From the NCBI GenBank assembly GCA_016192105.1, contig JACPUV010000023.1, positions 62,001-126,000 of the forward strand: DNA of 64,000 nucleotides, in the 5' to 3' direction. The notes under the pieces are model-generated. The model was not told the DNA's origin. It saw nothing but the letters and a program-made list of their open reading frames with translations, and made no database searches. The position numbers and the translations under genes were made by a program. The stretch's first letter is position 1. Each line of letters starts with the position of its first letter. Source of the stretch: Sphingobacteriales bacterium. GTDB taxonomy: Bacteria; Bacteroidota; Bacteroidia; Chitinophagales; Chitinophagaceae. Below are positions 34,951 through 43,438 of the stretch, piece after piece.

Positions 34951-37791
34951 ATGCAATTCCTTTCCCGCTCCCTTTTCGGGGTACTCCTGCTTATCCTGTG
35001 CACCCAGTTAAAGGCCCAGATCACACCCGAACAGCCGATGCCGGTGGATCCCAAGGTCAAAACGGGTAAACTGGCAAATGGCCTGACTTATTATATACGG
35101 CACAACCAGAAACCCGAGAAAAGGGTGGAACTGCGGCTGGTGGTGAATACAGGTTCTGTCCTTGAGGACGATGACCAGTTAGGACTGGCGCATTTCATGG
35201 AGCATATGAACTTCAACGGCACCAAACGATTCCCCAAAAACGAACTGGTAAGTTACCTGCAAAGTATCGGTGTGGAATTCGGTGCTGACCTGAACGCCTA
35301 TACCGGTTTTGATGAGACCGTATATATGCTCCCGGTGCCCACGGATAAACCAGGACTGGTGGATAAAGGATTGCAGATCCTGGAAGACTGGGCCCACAAT
35401 GCCCTGCTCGACTCCGCCGAGATCGAAAAAGAAAGAGGCGTGGTGATCGAAGAATGGCGGCTGAGCCGCGGCGCCGATGAACGCATGATGAAACAAACCC
35501 TGCCTGTCCAGTACCATGGTTCAAAATACGCAGAACGGATACCCATTGGCAAACTGGAAACCCTCCGGCATTTTCCGCATGCCGCTTTAAAACGTTTTTA
35601 CCAGGATTGGTACCGGCCGGACCTGCAGGCGATCATCGTGGTGGGCGATATTGATGTGAATGATATGGAACAAAAGATCCGGGAAACCTTCGGCAAGATC
35701 CCGGCAGCCAACAGCCCCCGGAAGCGGGAAAGTTTTCCGGTGCCCGACCATACTGAACTCTTAACCGTAGTGGCCAAGGACAAGGAAACCGCTTTCCCCT
35801 CCGTAGAGATCCTGTATAAAATGGATCCCCGGCCGGAAACCACCGTGGGGGATTATGTACGGTATATGAATGGCGCGCTCTTTACCGGGATGCTGAACAG
35901 CCGCCTCCGGGAACTGACCCTGCAGGCCAACCCGCCCTTTGTAGGCGCTGGTTCCTATTACGGTGAGAGCTATGCGAGAACCAAGGATGCTTACCAGCTC
36001 TTTGCCAATACCAGCGATACAGGTATGCGCCGTTCCCTTTATGCATTGGCGGAGGAGAACAGGCGGATCCTGCTCTATGGATTTACTCCTTCTGAATTTG
36101 ACCTGCAGAAAAAGCAGGTACAGAGTTATTACGACCGTGTCTTCAATGAAAGGGAAAAAGAGGAATCTTATAAATACGTGGAAGAATATGTGCGGAACTT
36201 CCTCACCGATGAACCCATTCCCGGTATTGAATGGGAATATGATTTTGTGAAACAGTATATGGCTTCCGTTACCCTGCCCGATGTCAATCAGCTGGCCGCT
36301 CAGTGGATCAGCAACCGGAACATGGTTGTTACCCTGAATGCCCCCGATAAGGAAGGGGTCAGAATTCCCTCCGCGGAAGAAGTAAAAACTGTACTGGCCA
36401 ATGCTGACCAGGCCACCATAACACCTTACAAGGAAAAAATCCTGGCGAAAAGCCTGCTGGAGGCGGGCCGGCTTAAACCGGGCCGGATCATCAGTTCCAA
36501 AACCGATGAGGAACTGGGAACCACCACCCTTATTTTATCAAATGGCGCCCGGGTGATACTCAAACCCACCACGTTCAAGAATGATGAAATACTTTTCAAA
36601 GCCTTCAGTAAAGGCGGCCATTCACTCGTAAAGGATGCCGATTATTATTCCGCAATCCATGCGGCAGCTATCGTATCGCAAAGCGGGTTGGGTGAATTTT
36701 CCGCAGTGGACCTGGGCAATATGCTGAAAGGAAAAAATACCAGTGTAACACCCGGTATTGGCGGTTTAAGCGAGAGCCTGAACGGGAACACGATCCCGAA
36801 AGAAACCGAAACCCTCCTGCAACTGGTTTATCTCTATTTTACCGCCCCGAGAAAAGATGCGGCTGCCTTTGAATCCTTCAAGACAAGACAGAAACAGCTC
36901 TATGCCAATATAGCTTCCAATCCGGAGATCTATTTCAGCGGGGAAGTACAAAAAATACTGACCCAAGATCATCCCCGCGGCGGCCGGATCCCCGCACCTG
37001 AAGATTTTGATAAGATCAGCCTGGACCGCAGCATCCGGATATTCCGGGACCGGTTTTCGAATGCGGGCGACTTTACCTTCCTCTTCACCGGCTCCTTTAA
37101 TGAAGAAAGTATCCGGCCCTTACTGGAAAAATACATCGGCAGCCTGCCCGGAACCTCCCAAAAAGAAACCTGGCGCGACCTGGGTATCCGCCCCCCAAAA
37201 GGGAAAGTGGATAAACTGATCCGGAAAGGTACCGAGCCCAAGAGCATGGTCAACCTGGTGTTCAGCACAGCAGCTCTCTATAACAGCAAAGAAGCCTATG
37301 CCCTCCGCAGCCTGGGCGAATTGATGGATATTAAACTCGTGGAACAACTACGCGAAGAAAAGAGCGGCGTATATGGCGTGAGTGCTTCCGGCAGCATGAA
37401 CCGGGTTCCCTATCCCAATGCCGTATTCAGTATCACGTTTCCCTGTGCACCGGAAAACGCGGATACCCTGACGGCCGCGGCACTGGATGAACTCCGGAAA
37501 ATTATCCGTTCCGGTGTAAGCAAAGAGGACCTGGAAAAAATAAAGGAACAGCAAACCCGCAAACTCGAAGTGGATATAAAACAAAACAGTTTTTGGTCCG
37601 CCAGCCTGTTTGAAGCTTATTTCTACGGCAGCAAACCGGGAGATATCCTGAACAAGCAGAAAATGATCGATGCCCTCAGTTCGAAAATGATCCAGGACGT
37701 GGCAAAGAAATACATCAGCTTTCAGCGCTATATCCGGGTTACCCTGAAACCGGAAAAAGAAGAAGAGAAAAAACCATTAAAAGGATTCTGA
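34951..37791 (+). CDS. M16 family zinc metalloprotease, exported
   Basis: A 946-residue exported protein (signal peptide ending LKAQ) of the M16 (insulinase/PqqL) family. The N-terminal half carries the inverted zinc motif His81-Phe-Met-Glu84-His85 in LAHFMEHMNFNGTKRFP, with RGVVIEEWRLSRGADERM providing the later Glu ligand region. The C-terminal half repeats the fold without a zinc site, as in PqqL-type two-domain enzymes that form a clamshell. It should degrade peptides or small proteins in the periplasm. The following gene starts 10 bases later and may be co-transcribed. Upstream is TAATTTTA, a one-mismatch -7 element. Confidence 0.93.
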   Translation: MQFLSRSLFGVLLLILCTQLKAQITPEQPMPVDPKVKTGKLANGLTYYIRHNQKPEKRVELRLVVNTGSVLEDDDQLGLAHFMEHMNFNGTKRFPKNELVSYLQSIGVEFGADLNAYTGFDETVYMLPVPTDKPGLVDKGLQILEDWAHNALLDSAEIEKERGVVIEEWRLSRGADERMMKQTLPVQYHGSKYAERIPIGKLETLRHFPHAALKRFYQDWYRPDLQAIIVVGDIDVNDMEQKIRETFGKIPAANSPRKRESFPVPDHTELLTVVAKDKETAFPSVEILYKMDPRPETTVGDYVRYMNGALFTGMLNSRLRELTLQANPPFVGAGSYYGESYARTKDAYQLFANTSDTGMRRSLYALAEENRRILLYGFTPSEFDLQKKQVQSYYDRVFNEREKEESYKYVEEYVRNFLTDEPIPGIEWEYDFVKQYMASVTLPDVNQLAAQWISNRNMVVTLNAPDKEGVRIPSAEEVKTVLANADQATITPYKEKILAKSLLEAGRLKPGRIISSKTDEELGTTTLILSNGARVILKPTTFKNDEILFKAFSKGGHSLVKDADYYSAIHAAAIVSQSGLGEFSAVDLGNMLKGKNTSVTPGIGGLSESLNGNTIPKETETLLQLVYLYFTAPRKDAAAFESFKTRQKQLYANIASNPEIYFSGEVQKILTQDHPRGGRIPAPEDFDKISLDRSIRIFRDRFSNAGDFTFLFTGSFNEESIRPLLEKYIGSLPGTSQKETWRDLGIRPPKGKVDKLIRKGTEPKSMVNLVFSTAALYNSKEAYALRSLGELMDIKLVEQLREEKSGVYGVSASGSMNRVPYPNAVFSITFPCAPENADTLTAAALDELRKIIRSGVSKEDLEKIKEQQTRKLEVDIKQNSFWSASLFEAYFYGSKPGDILNKQKMIDALSSKMIQDVAKKYISFQRYIRVTLKPEKEEEKKPLKGF

Positions 37792-37801
37792 TTTAAACCA
37801 C

Positions 37802-38827
37802 ATGAAAAATCTGCGGCTCATTTTTTTCTTTGTCCTGTCCCTGCTGCTGGTCCTTGTTGTTTTTTCCTGGCTGGCACCAGTTAAGCAATCGCTGGAAAAA
37901 AGCATCAGCATCCAGGCTCCGGCCCCTGCGGTATTCGAACAGGTGGCCAAACTGGAAAATTTCAATCATTGGTCGGTATGGAACCAGCAGGACTCCACCG
38001 TAAAACATACACTAACCGGGACCGATGGTACCGTGGGTGCGGCCAGCCGCTGGAAAGGAGACCCCGCCGTCTCCGGCGAAGGAAGGATGGAGATCAGTGC
38101 AGTGGAACCGAGCAGGGCCGTCACACACAAAATTCATTTTATCAGCCCGAAAGAAAGTCATGCCACTTCGTCCTTCTATCTCGCCGAATCCAATGGGCTG
38201 ACCACGGTAACCTGGCATTTTGAGATCGAAACCACAAGGCCCTGGAATATTTTCAATCTGTTCTCCGCCATCGAAGAGCAACTGGGCCCTGATTTTGAGA
38301 AAGGCCTGGTTGCATTAAAAACGCAGGTTGAAAAAACCGGGGACCCGCAATCAAAAGGCCTTTTGCAGGAAGTGAAAGAAATGGATTTCCCGGCCACTGA
38401 TTATGCCATCATCCGCCAGGCCGTTAAATGGGGTGATATCGGCAGCTTTTATTCACTGCACCTCCCGCTGATCTACCGGGAACTGCAAAAACAAAATAGT
38501 GTCCCCGGTATTCCGGCTGGCCTGTTTTACAGCTGGGATACTAAAAACCAGTTGACCGATATGGCTGCCGCGCTACCGGTTACTGGCGGGAAAAAGATGG
38601 GTAATGCAATTATCCGGATGGAAAATATACCGGCCGGGAAAGCAGTATATACCGATTATTTTGGCGCTTACGATCAATCGCAGCTGGCCTGGAGCAGTAT
38701 CCGGCAATACATTACGGCGCATAACCTGAAAGAAAAAACCCCGGCGATTGAACAATACCTGACCGATCCCCGGGCAGAAAAAGATACGGCCAAATGGCAG
38801 ACCAGGGTGATCATGCTGGTGGAGTAG
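37802..38827 (+). CDS. SRPBCC domain plus GyrI-like effector-binding protein
   Basis: A 341-residue protein anchored by one N-terminal membrane helix (LIFFFVLSLLLVLVVFSWL). Residues ~30-180 are a START/SRPBCC lipid- or ligand-binding domain (SISIQAPAPAVFEQVAKLENFNHWSVW). Residues ~190-341 resemble a GyrI-like (AraC effector-binding) domain, with AGLFYSWD and PAGKAVYTDYFGAYDQSQLAWSSIRQYI. The two domains together suggest small-molecule binding at the membrane rather than catalysis. It is 10 bases after the M16 protease gene. The ligand is unknown. Confidence 0.8.
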   Translation: MKNLRLIFFFVLSLLLVLVVFSWLAPVKQSLEKSISIQAPAPAVFEQVAKLENFNHWSVWNQQDSTVKHTLTGTDGTVGAASRWKGDPAVSGEGRMEISAVEPSRAVTHKIHFISPKESHATSSFYLAESNGLTTVTWHFEIETTRPWNIFNLFSAIEEQLGPDFEKGLVALKTQVEKTGDPQSKGLLQEVKEMDFPATDYAIIRQAVKWGDIGSFYSLHLPLIYRELQKQNSVPGIPAGLFYSWDTKNQLTDMAAALPVTGGKKMGNAIIRMENIPAGKAVYTDYFGAYDQSQLAWSSIRQYITAHNLKEKTPAIEQYLTDPRAEKDTAKWQTRVIMLVE

Positions 38828-38845
38828 CTGATTGATCATTGAAAC

Positions 38846-38897
38846 TGAACATTGATAATTCTGCTGCTAAGGAGTCAACTGCTCAATGTTCATTTTT
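38846..38897 (+). terminator. Terminator with long loop after the SRPBCC gene
   Basis: TGAACATTGA (38846-38855) and TCAATGTTCA (38883-38892) are a perfect 10-base inverted repeat around 27 bases, followed by five T (38893-38897). It lies 18 bases after the stop codon. Confidence 0.6.
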
Positions 38898-38935
38898 CAC
38901 TGTGCAATATTCAATGGTAATTCCCCCAATCCGTT

Positions 38936-38943
38936 TACTTTTG
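38936..38943 (+). promoter_or_regulatory. -7 element of the aminotransferase gene
   Basis: TACTTTTG fits TAnnTTTG, 16 bases before the aminotransferase ATG and 6 bases before an out-of-frame ATG at 38950. Confidence 0.5.
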
Positions 38944-38959
38944 CGCCAAATGGCAGTTT

Positions 38960-40222
38960 ATGAAACTTTCACATTTATCGGAAACACTGATTGGCTCTGA
39001 AATCGTAAAGCTGGGTGGAGAAATACGGGAAAAGATCCGCCAGGGAGAACGGATCTATAACTTCACGATCGGCGATTTCGATCCTTCTGTTTTCCCCATC
39101 CCCAAAGAACTGGAAGACGAGATCGTAGAAGCCTACCGCAAACATTTCACCAATTACCCCGCGGCTGAAGGCAACACGGATCTCCGGGAAGCGGTTCGCT
39201 CCTTTATCAAAGACGAGGAAGGGCTGGACTATGCTGTTAACGAAATCCAGGTTGCATCCGGTGGCCGCCCCCTGATCTATACTGTGTTCCGTGCCATCTG
39301 CGACAAAGGCGACAAGATCATTTATGCCGTTCCTTCCTGGAACAATAATCACTATACCCATTTTGTCAGCGGGGAACATGTGGTAATCGAAGCCGGCGCA
39401 GAAACCAATTTTATGCCAACCGCTGATGCGATTCGCCCGCATGTGAAAGAGGCCGTACTCATCTCTTTATGCTCTCCTCAAAATCCAACGGGCACCACGT
39501 TCCGTAAGGAAGAGCTGGAAGCCATCTGTGACCTGGTCCTCGAAGAGAACAAACGCAGGGAAGCGGGGCAAAAGAAGTTATATGTCATGTTTGACCAAAT
39601 GTACTGGCACCTGACCTATGGCGATATCCGCCACTACAACCCGGTATCGCTGCGCCCGGAGATGAAAGAGTACACCATCTTTATTGACGCTGTCAGTAAA
39701 GTGTTTGCGGCCACAGGTGTACGGGTGGGGTGGAGCATGGGACCCGCCACGGTGATCAATAAAATGAAAGCCATCCTCACGCATATCGGGGCCTGGGCGC
39801 CAATGGCCGAACAAAAAGCAGTGGCCCATTACCTGGACAACCGCGCAGCGATCAAAAAATACCTGGTCCATTTCAAATCAGAAATCGAAGAAAGACTGCG
39901 GCGTATCTATGCCGGTTTTGTGTTACTGAAAAAAGAGGGTTATGCGGTGGATGCCATTGCACCGGAAGCCGCGATCTACCTCACCATTAAACTGGAACTG
40001 GCTGGCAGTAAGACCGCGGAAGGGGCCGTACTGGAAACACAGGCCGATGTTACCGCCTACCTGCTGAATAAAGCCGGGCTGGCTGTCGTGCCTTTCTATG
40101 CCTTCGGCGCATCAAAGAACTCGCCCTGGTACCGGCTGAGCGTGGGCACCTGCAAAAAAGAAGAGATCGCGGAAATGATTGAAAAACTGAAAGAGGCGCT
40201 GCAGTTATTGGAGCATCGTTGA
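38960..40222 (+). CDS. PLP-dependent class I/II aminotransferase
   Basis: A 420-residue fold-type I aminotransferase in the cytoplasm. Visible are MKLSHLSETLIGSEIVKLGGEI, NFTIGDFDPSVFP, NYPAAEGNTDLREAV, the cofactor loop ASGGRPLIY, the substrate loop SPQNPTGTTF, FDQMYWHLTY, and the Schiff-base Lys in IDAVSKVFAATGVRVGW. The C-terminal YRLSVGTCKKEEI carries the carboxylate-binding Arg. It belongs to the aspartate/tyrosine-type class, but the amino acid used cannot be read here. It stands alone between two terminators. Confidence 0.92.
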   Translation: MKLSHLSETLIGSEIVKLGGEIREKIRQGERIYNFTIGDFDPSVFPIPKELEDEIVEAYRKHFTNYPAAEGNTDLREAVRSFIKDEEGLDYAVNEIQVASGGRPLIYTVFRAICDKGDKIIYAVPSWNNNHYTHFVSGEHVVIEAGAETNFMPTADAIRPHVKEAVLISLCSPQNPTGTTFRKEELEAICDLVLEENKRREAGQKKLYVMFDQMYWHLTYGDIRHYNPVSLRPEMKEYTIFIDAVSKVFAATGVRVGWSMGPATVINKMKAILTHIGAWAPMAEQKAVAHYLDNRAAIKKYLVHFKSEIEERLRRIYAGFVLLKKEGYAVDAIAPEAAIYLTIKLELAGSKTAEGAVLETQADVTAYLLNKAGLAVVPFYAFGASKNSPWYRLSVGTCKKEEIAEMIEKLKEALQLLEHR

Positions 40223-40352
40223 TTCACCCCGTGGTTCTCAATAGTACAGAGGAGGATTTCCTACTGAAGAAAAAGACTGCCTGCCAGCAGGATCCCTCCT
40301 GGGAATTCAGGAAATTTACCGTTTTACAAACTGCTTTAAAAGTTGCGGAAAT

Positions 40353-40372
40353 AAAAAATCCGGCAGTGCCGG
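40353..40372 (-). terminator. Terminator of the small lipoprotein operon
   Basis: CCGGC (40360-40364) and GCCGG (40368-40372) form a short GC stem with a 3-base loop; on the minus strand it is followed by a T-run (40358-40353). It lies about 20 bases after the stop of the 80-residue ORF and supports a real minus-strand transcript. Confidence 0.6.
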
Positions 40373-40392
40373 CTCAAACTTAGTAGCGAATC

Positions 40393-40635
40393 TTAATTCT
40401 TATTAATGATAAACCGGAAGGGTCTCAGCTGAAAATGCCCGGCCTCTTTTAAGATTTTGCGGGGACGGCGGGTAATGGAATTGCGGTTCACTAATTCATT
40501 AGCCTGGCAGAATTGCCGGGGCGTGTCGGCGACAGCGAGGATCCCGTTCAGGTAATAAACTTCCTTTTCAATAGCCTGTTCGCTCATGAATTCCTCTCGT
40601 GAAAACAATAAAATGTTCCGTTTGAAGCGCTCCAT
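40393..40635 (-). CDS. Small hypothetical protein, 80 residues
   Basis: An 80-residue, strongly basic protein (MERFKRNILLFSREEF to FIINKN) with no signal peptide and no membrane segment. It begins 16 bases after the stop of a 46-residue lipoprotein gene on the same strand and is followed by a terminator, so the two look like one operon. The segments NGILAVADTPRQFCQANEL and RNSITRRPRKILKEAG suggest a small helical domain. I do not recognise a family; being a chance ORF is less likely because of the operon and terminator, but remains possible. Confidence 0.5.
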   Translation of the reverse strand: MERFKRNILLFSREEFMSEQAIEKEVYYLNGILAVADTPRQFCQANELVNRNSITRRPRKILKEAGHFQLRPFRFIINKN

Positions 40636-40651
40636 TTAATAAAGAGGTGAT

Positions 40652-40792
40652 TTAGTAACCTGTCATTCCTTTGTGACTGGGACAGCCACAATTCTTTCCA
40701 CCCTTTCCCGTACCGGAATAATAATTTCGGTTGCAGGAAGCCAGGAAGAGAATAAACAACAGGGCTAAAGCAATTTTACTGATCGATTTCAT
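40652..40792 (-). CDS. 46-residue lipoprotein
   Basis: A complete tiny gene: ATG at 40790-40792, stop TAA at 40652-40654. It encodes MKSISKIALALLFILFLASC followed by a 26-residue tail with the pattern NRNYYSGTGKGGKNCGCPSH and KGMTGY. The lipobox FLASC puts the lipid on Cys20. The mature peptide is only 27 residues, rich in Gly, Tyr and Lys, with a Cys-Gly-Cys pair. A textbook signal sequence and lipobox in so short a frame is hard to explain by chance. Its function is unknown; it could be a structural or metal-touching peptide in the outer membrane. Confidence 0.72.
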   Translation of the reverse strand: MKSISKIALALLFILFLASCNRNYYSGTGKGGKNCGCPSHKGMTGY

Positions 40793-40842
40793 ACACTTAA
40801 TGTTCTAAATTAAAACTATTTTACGAACAAATTAGTATCCTG

Positions 40843-41982
40843 TTGCCCCAAAATCCTCCAAAAATTAACCCGGATCAGGAAGAAACCCCAAAAAAGGCGG
40901 GGAAACCCCGGATTCTCGTAGCGCCCCTGGATTGGGGCCTGGGCCACGCCACCCGCTGTGTTCCTCTTATCCGGGAGTTGCTGGCGCAGGGGGCTGATGT
41001 CTGGCTGGCGGGAGAAGGAGCGCAGACCGCTATACTGACAGAAGCGTTCCCCTTGCTGCCGGTCCTGGAACTGCCGGGTTACCGGATCCGCTATGCAAGA
41101 ACAAAATGGGGGCTGCCCGGGATGATCGCCCTCCAGGTACCCCGTTTGCTCCGTGTCATAAAATCAGAACATGAATGGCTGAAAAGAAAAATTGAAGCAC
41201 ATCAGTTCGATGCCGTGATCAGTGATAACCGCTATGGCCTTTACCATAAAACCGTTCCCTGCATTTTTATCACACACCAGTTAACAATCAAAACAGGATT
41301 TGGCAAGGGCACTGAAAGATGGTTGCAAAAATTAAACTACCGTTACATCAACCGTTTCCGGGCCTGCTGGGTACCCGATCATGCCTCCGCCCCTAACCTG
41401 GCCGGGACATTGTCCCACCCCTTCATCAAACCCGGCATACCGGTCCAATATACCGGCCCGCTTTCCCGGTTTGAGAAAAAGGAACAACCGGAAATAAAAA
41501 ATCACCTGCTGCTGCTCCTTTCCGGGCCGGAACCGCAACGGACCCTGCTCGAAGAAAAAATAATTGAACAGGTTGCCCATTACCCCGGAACGGCCACCGT
41601 TGTCAGGGGGCTGCCCGCTGGGGCCGGCTTAATCCCCTCTACCAATCAGATCCGTTTTTTTAACCACCTTCCGGCAGATGCCCTTACGGAAGAAATGCTC
41701 CGTGCCGAATGGGTGATCAGCCGCAGCGGGTACAGCACCCTGATGGAACTGGCCGGGCTCCGGAAGAAAAGTATTCTGATCCCCACACCGGGACAGACCG
41801 AACAGGAATACCTGGCCCGGTATCACCGGGGCATGAAAACCGCATTCAGTGCCGCACAAAATAATTTCTCGCTGGCGGAAATTTTGCAGGAAGCCCGCGG
41901 TTTCAGCTATCATCCTTTCCCGGTTTCCACCAGCCATACACTCCGCCTCATCCTACAGCAGTTTCTGGATACCTTACAATAG
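40843..41982 (+). CDS. MurG/GT28-like glycosyltransferase
   Basis: A ~379-residue cytoplasmic protein with a GT-B fold. The N-terminal ILVAPLDWGLGHATRCVPLIREL is the glycine-rich acceptor-side loop (as in MurG and related GT28/GT1 enzymes). ISDNRYGLYH and IFITHQLTIK follow, and the C-terminal VISRSGYSTLMELAGLRKKSILIPTPGQTEQEYLA binds the nucleotide sugar. It likely moves a sugar from a UDP-sugar to a lipid or glycan acceptor. The start is unsure: TTG at 40843 is the best candidate and no ATG precedes the conserved region. It ends 25 bases before the EamA gene's start, in the same direction. Confidence 0.82.
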   Translation: MPQNPPKINPDQEETPKKAGKPRILVAPLDWGLGHATRCVPLIRELLAQGADVWLAGEGAQTAILTEAFPLLPVLELPGYRIRYARTKWGLPGMIALQVPRLLRVIKSEHEWLKRKIEAHQFDAVISDNRYGLYHKTVPCIFITHQLTIKTGFGKGTERWLQKLNYRYINRFRACWVPDHASAPNLAGTLSHPFIKPGIPVQYTGPLSRFEKKEQPEIKNHLLLLLSGPEPQRTLLEEKIIEQVAHYPGTATVVRGLPAGAGLIPSTNQIRFFNHLPADALTEEMLRAEWVISRSGYSTLMELAGLRKKSILIPTPGQTEQEYLARYHRGMKTAFSAAQNNFSLAEILQEARGFSYHPFPVSTSHTLRLILQQFLDTLQ

Positions 41983-41993
41983 GCTTTCTCTTC

Positions 41994-42001
41994 TATCTTT
42001 G
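41994..42001 (+). promoter_or_regulatory. -7 element of the EamA gene
   Basis: TATCTTTG fits TAnnTTTG and ends 6 bases before the TTG start at 42008. Confidence 0.55.
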
Positions 42002-42007
42002 CCCCCA

Positions 42008-42901
42008 TTGAAAACATCCGCAAAGGCACATATCGCTGTTCTGTTCACCAACTTCTTCTTCGCCACCAACCTGAGCATGGTGAAACATATATCGCCTTCC
42101 CTCGTGGGTCCCTATGGGCTCAATATTTTCCGGGTGGGGATCAGCCTGCTCTTATTCTGGGCCGTATGGCTTTTTGGTAAATCACCGGCCGGGATACAAA
42201 GAAAACACCTGGCCCGGTTCCTGTTCTGCGGACTCACGGGTGTGGCCATCAACCAGATGCTGTTTGTAAAAGGCCTGACCCTTACGTCCACGATCCATGC
42301 GTCCCTGCTGATGCTTTGCACCCCCCTGCTGATTACGCTTTTTGCGTTCTGGATACTAAAAGAAAAAATGACTGCCGGGAAACTAACCGGGCTGGCACTG
42401 GGAATCGGCGGCGCCATATTGCTGATCCTTTCAAAAGAAAAGAACGGGGCGGCCTCGCTGACCGGCGACCTGTTCATTGTGGTAAATGCGATGGCTTATA
42501 CAATTTATTTTATACTGGTAAAGCCCCTGATGCAGGAATACCCGCCGCTGCATGTGGTGAGATGGGTATTTACCTTCGGATTTATCCTGATCCTGCCATT
42601 TGGCTGGACCCAAAGCATGAATACTGCCTGGCCCCTGTTCCACTGGACACACAGTGTATCCCTTATACTGATCGTATTTTGCGGCACTTTCCTTGCTTAT
42701 TCCTTTAATGTATTTGGCATAAAACACATCGGCGCTGCTGTCACCGGATCGTATATCTATACACAGCCCGTCTTTGCAGCCATTATTGCCGCGTTATTTT
42801 TACACGAATCATTTACCGCGGAAAAATTAATCGCCGGTATCCTGATCTTCAGCGGGGTTTACCTGGTGAGCCGGAAGGCGCCACCTACCCTGGAAGAGTA
42901 A
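42008..42901 (+). CDS. EamA-family (DMT) membrane transporter
   Basis: A 297-residue inner-membrane protein with about ten membrane helices in two EamA repeats: the first from AHIAVLFTNFFFATNLSMVKHISPSLVGPYGLNIFRVG to ALGIGGAILLIL, the second from TGDLFIVVNAMAYTIYFILVKPLMQEY to LIAGILIFSGVYLVSR. Such carriers export or import metabolites, often amino acids. TTG at 42008 is used because it directly follows a -7 element and gives a full first helix; the next ATG (42078) would cut that helix. The substrate is unknown. Confidence 0.88.
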   Translation: MKTSAKAHIAVLFTNFFFATNLSMVKHISPSLVGPYGLNIFRVGISLLLFWAVWLFGKSPAGIQRKHLARFLFCGLTGVAINQMLFVKGLTLTSTIHASLLMLCTPLLITLFAFWILKEKMTAGKLTGLALGIGGAILLILSKEKNGAASLTGDLFIVVNAMAYTIYFILVKPLMQEYPPLHVVRWVFTFGFILILPFGWTQSMNTAWPLFHWTHSVSLILIVFCGTFLAYSFNVFGIKHIGAAVTGSYIYTQPVFAAIIAALFLHESFTAEKLIAGILIFSGVYLVSRKAPPTLEE

Positions 42902-42905
42902 GCCG

Positions 42906-43400
42906 TTATCCCTTCGCTTTCGGCGAATCAAAGAACCAGAATTCCTTCGGGGCTTTCCGGAAATCTTTCCAGGAATCGCAGTGGATCTTCACGGCAAATA
43001 TTCCGCAGGTGGGTATATTGTCAATCCGGGTATCAGTCAGTTCATTGGCAAAATCAGTGATCCCGTTATTGTGGGAGAAAATGGCAATATGCTGCAGGGT
43101 ATCTTCCGTCCGTTCAATTACTGAATAGAATACACTGGCTGCCGGGAGATAAAGTTCTTCCATAAACCGGATATCCTGTCCGGACAACCGGTATTCTTCC
43201 GCGAAGCTCTTCGCGGTTTTGGCGGCCCGTTTGGCGGGGCTGGCAATACAGGCATCAATGGGTATCTTTTTCTCCAGCAGGCGGGCGGCCATTACCGGAG
43301 CATCTTTCTTTCCCCTTTCGTTCAGCGGCCTGTCAAAATCAGTCAGACCGGAAGCATCCCAGTCACTTTTTGCGTGACGCACCAATAACAGTGTTTTCAT
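42906..43400 (-). CDS. SixA-like histidine phosphatase
   Basis: A 164-residue member of the histidine phosphatase (phosphoglycerate mutase-like) superfamily. The catalytic Arg8-His9 lies in TLLLVRHAKSDW, then DFDRPLNERGKKDAPVMAARL, SPAKRAAKTAKSF and the second His in IAIFSHNNGITDFAN. The sequence and short length match SixA, which removes phosphate from His residues of phosphorelay proteins. The ATG at 43400 is chosen over 43442, which would add 14 residues before the conserved MKTLLLVRHAK. It follows purF by 38 bases. Confidence 0.9.
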   Translation of the reverse strand: MKTLLLVRHAKSDWDASGLTDFDRPLNERGKKDAPVMAARLLEKKIPIDACIASPAKRAAKTAKSFAEEYRLSGQDIRFMEELYLPAASVFYSVIERTEDTLQHIAIFSHNNGITDFANELTDTRIDNIPTCGIFAVKIHCDSWKDFRKAPKEFWFFDSPKAKG

Positions 43401-43438
43401 GCGTAGCTGTTTTATCGGAGGAATAGCCCTTTGAAAAA

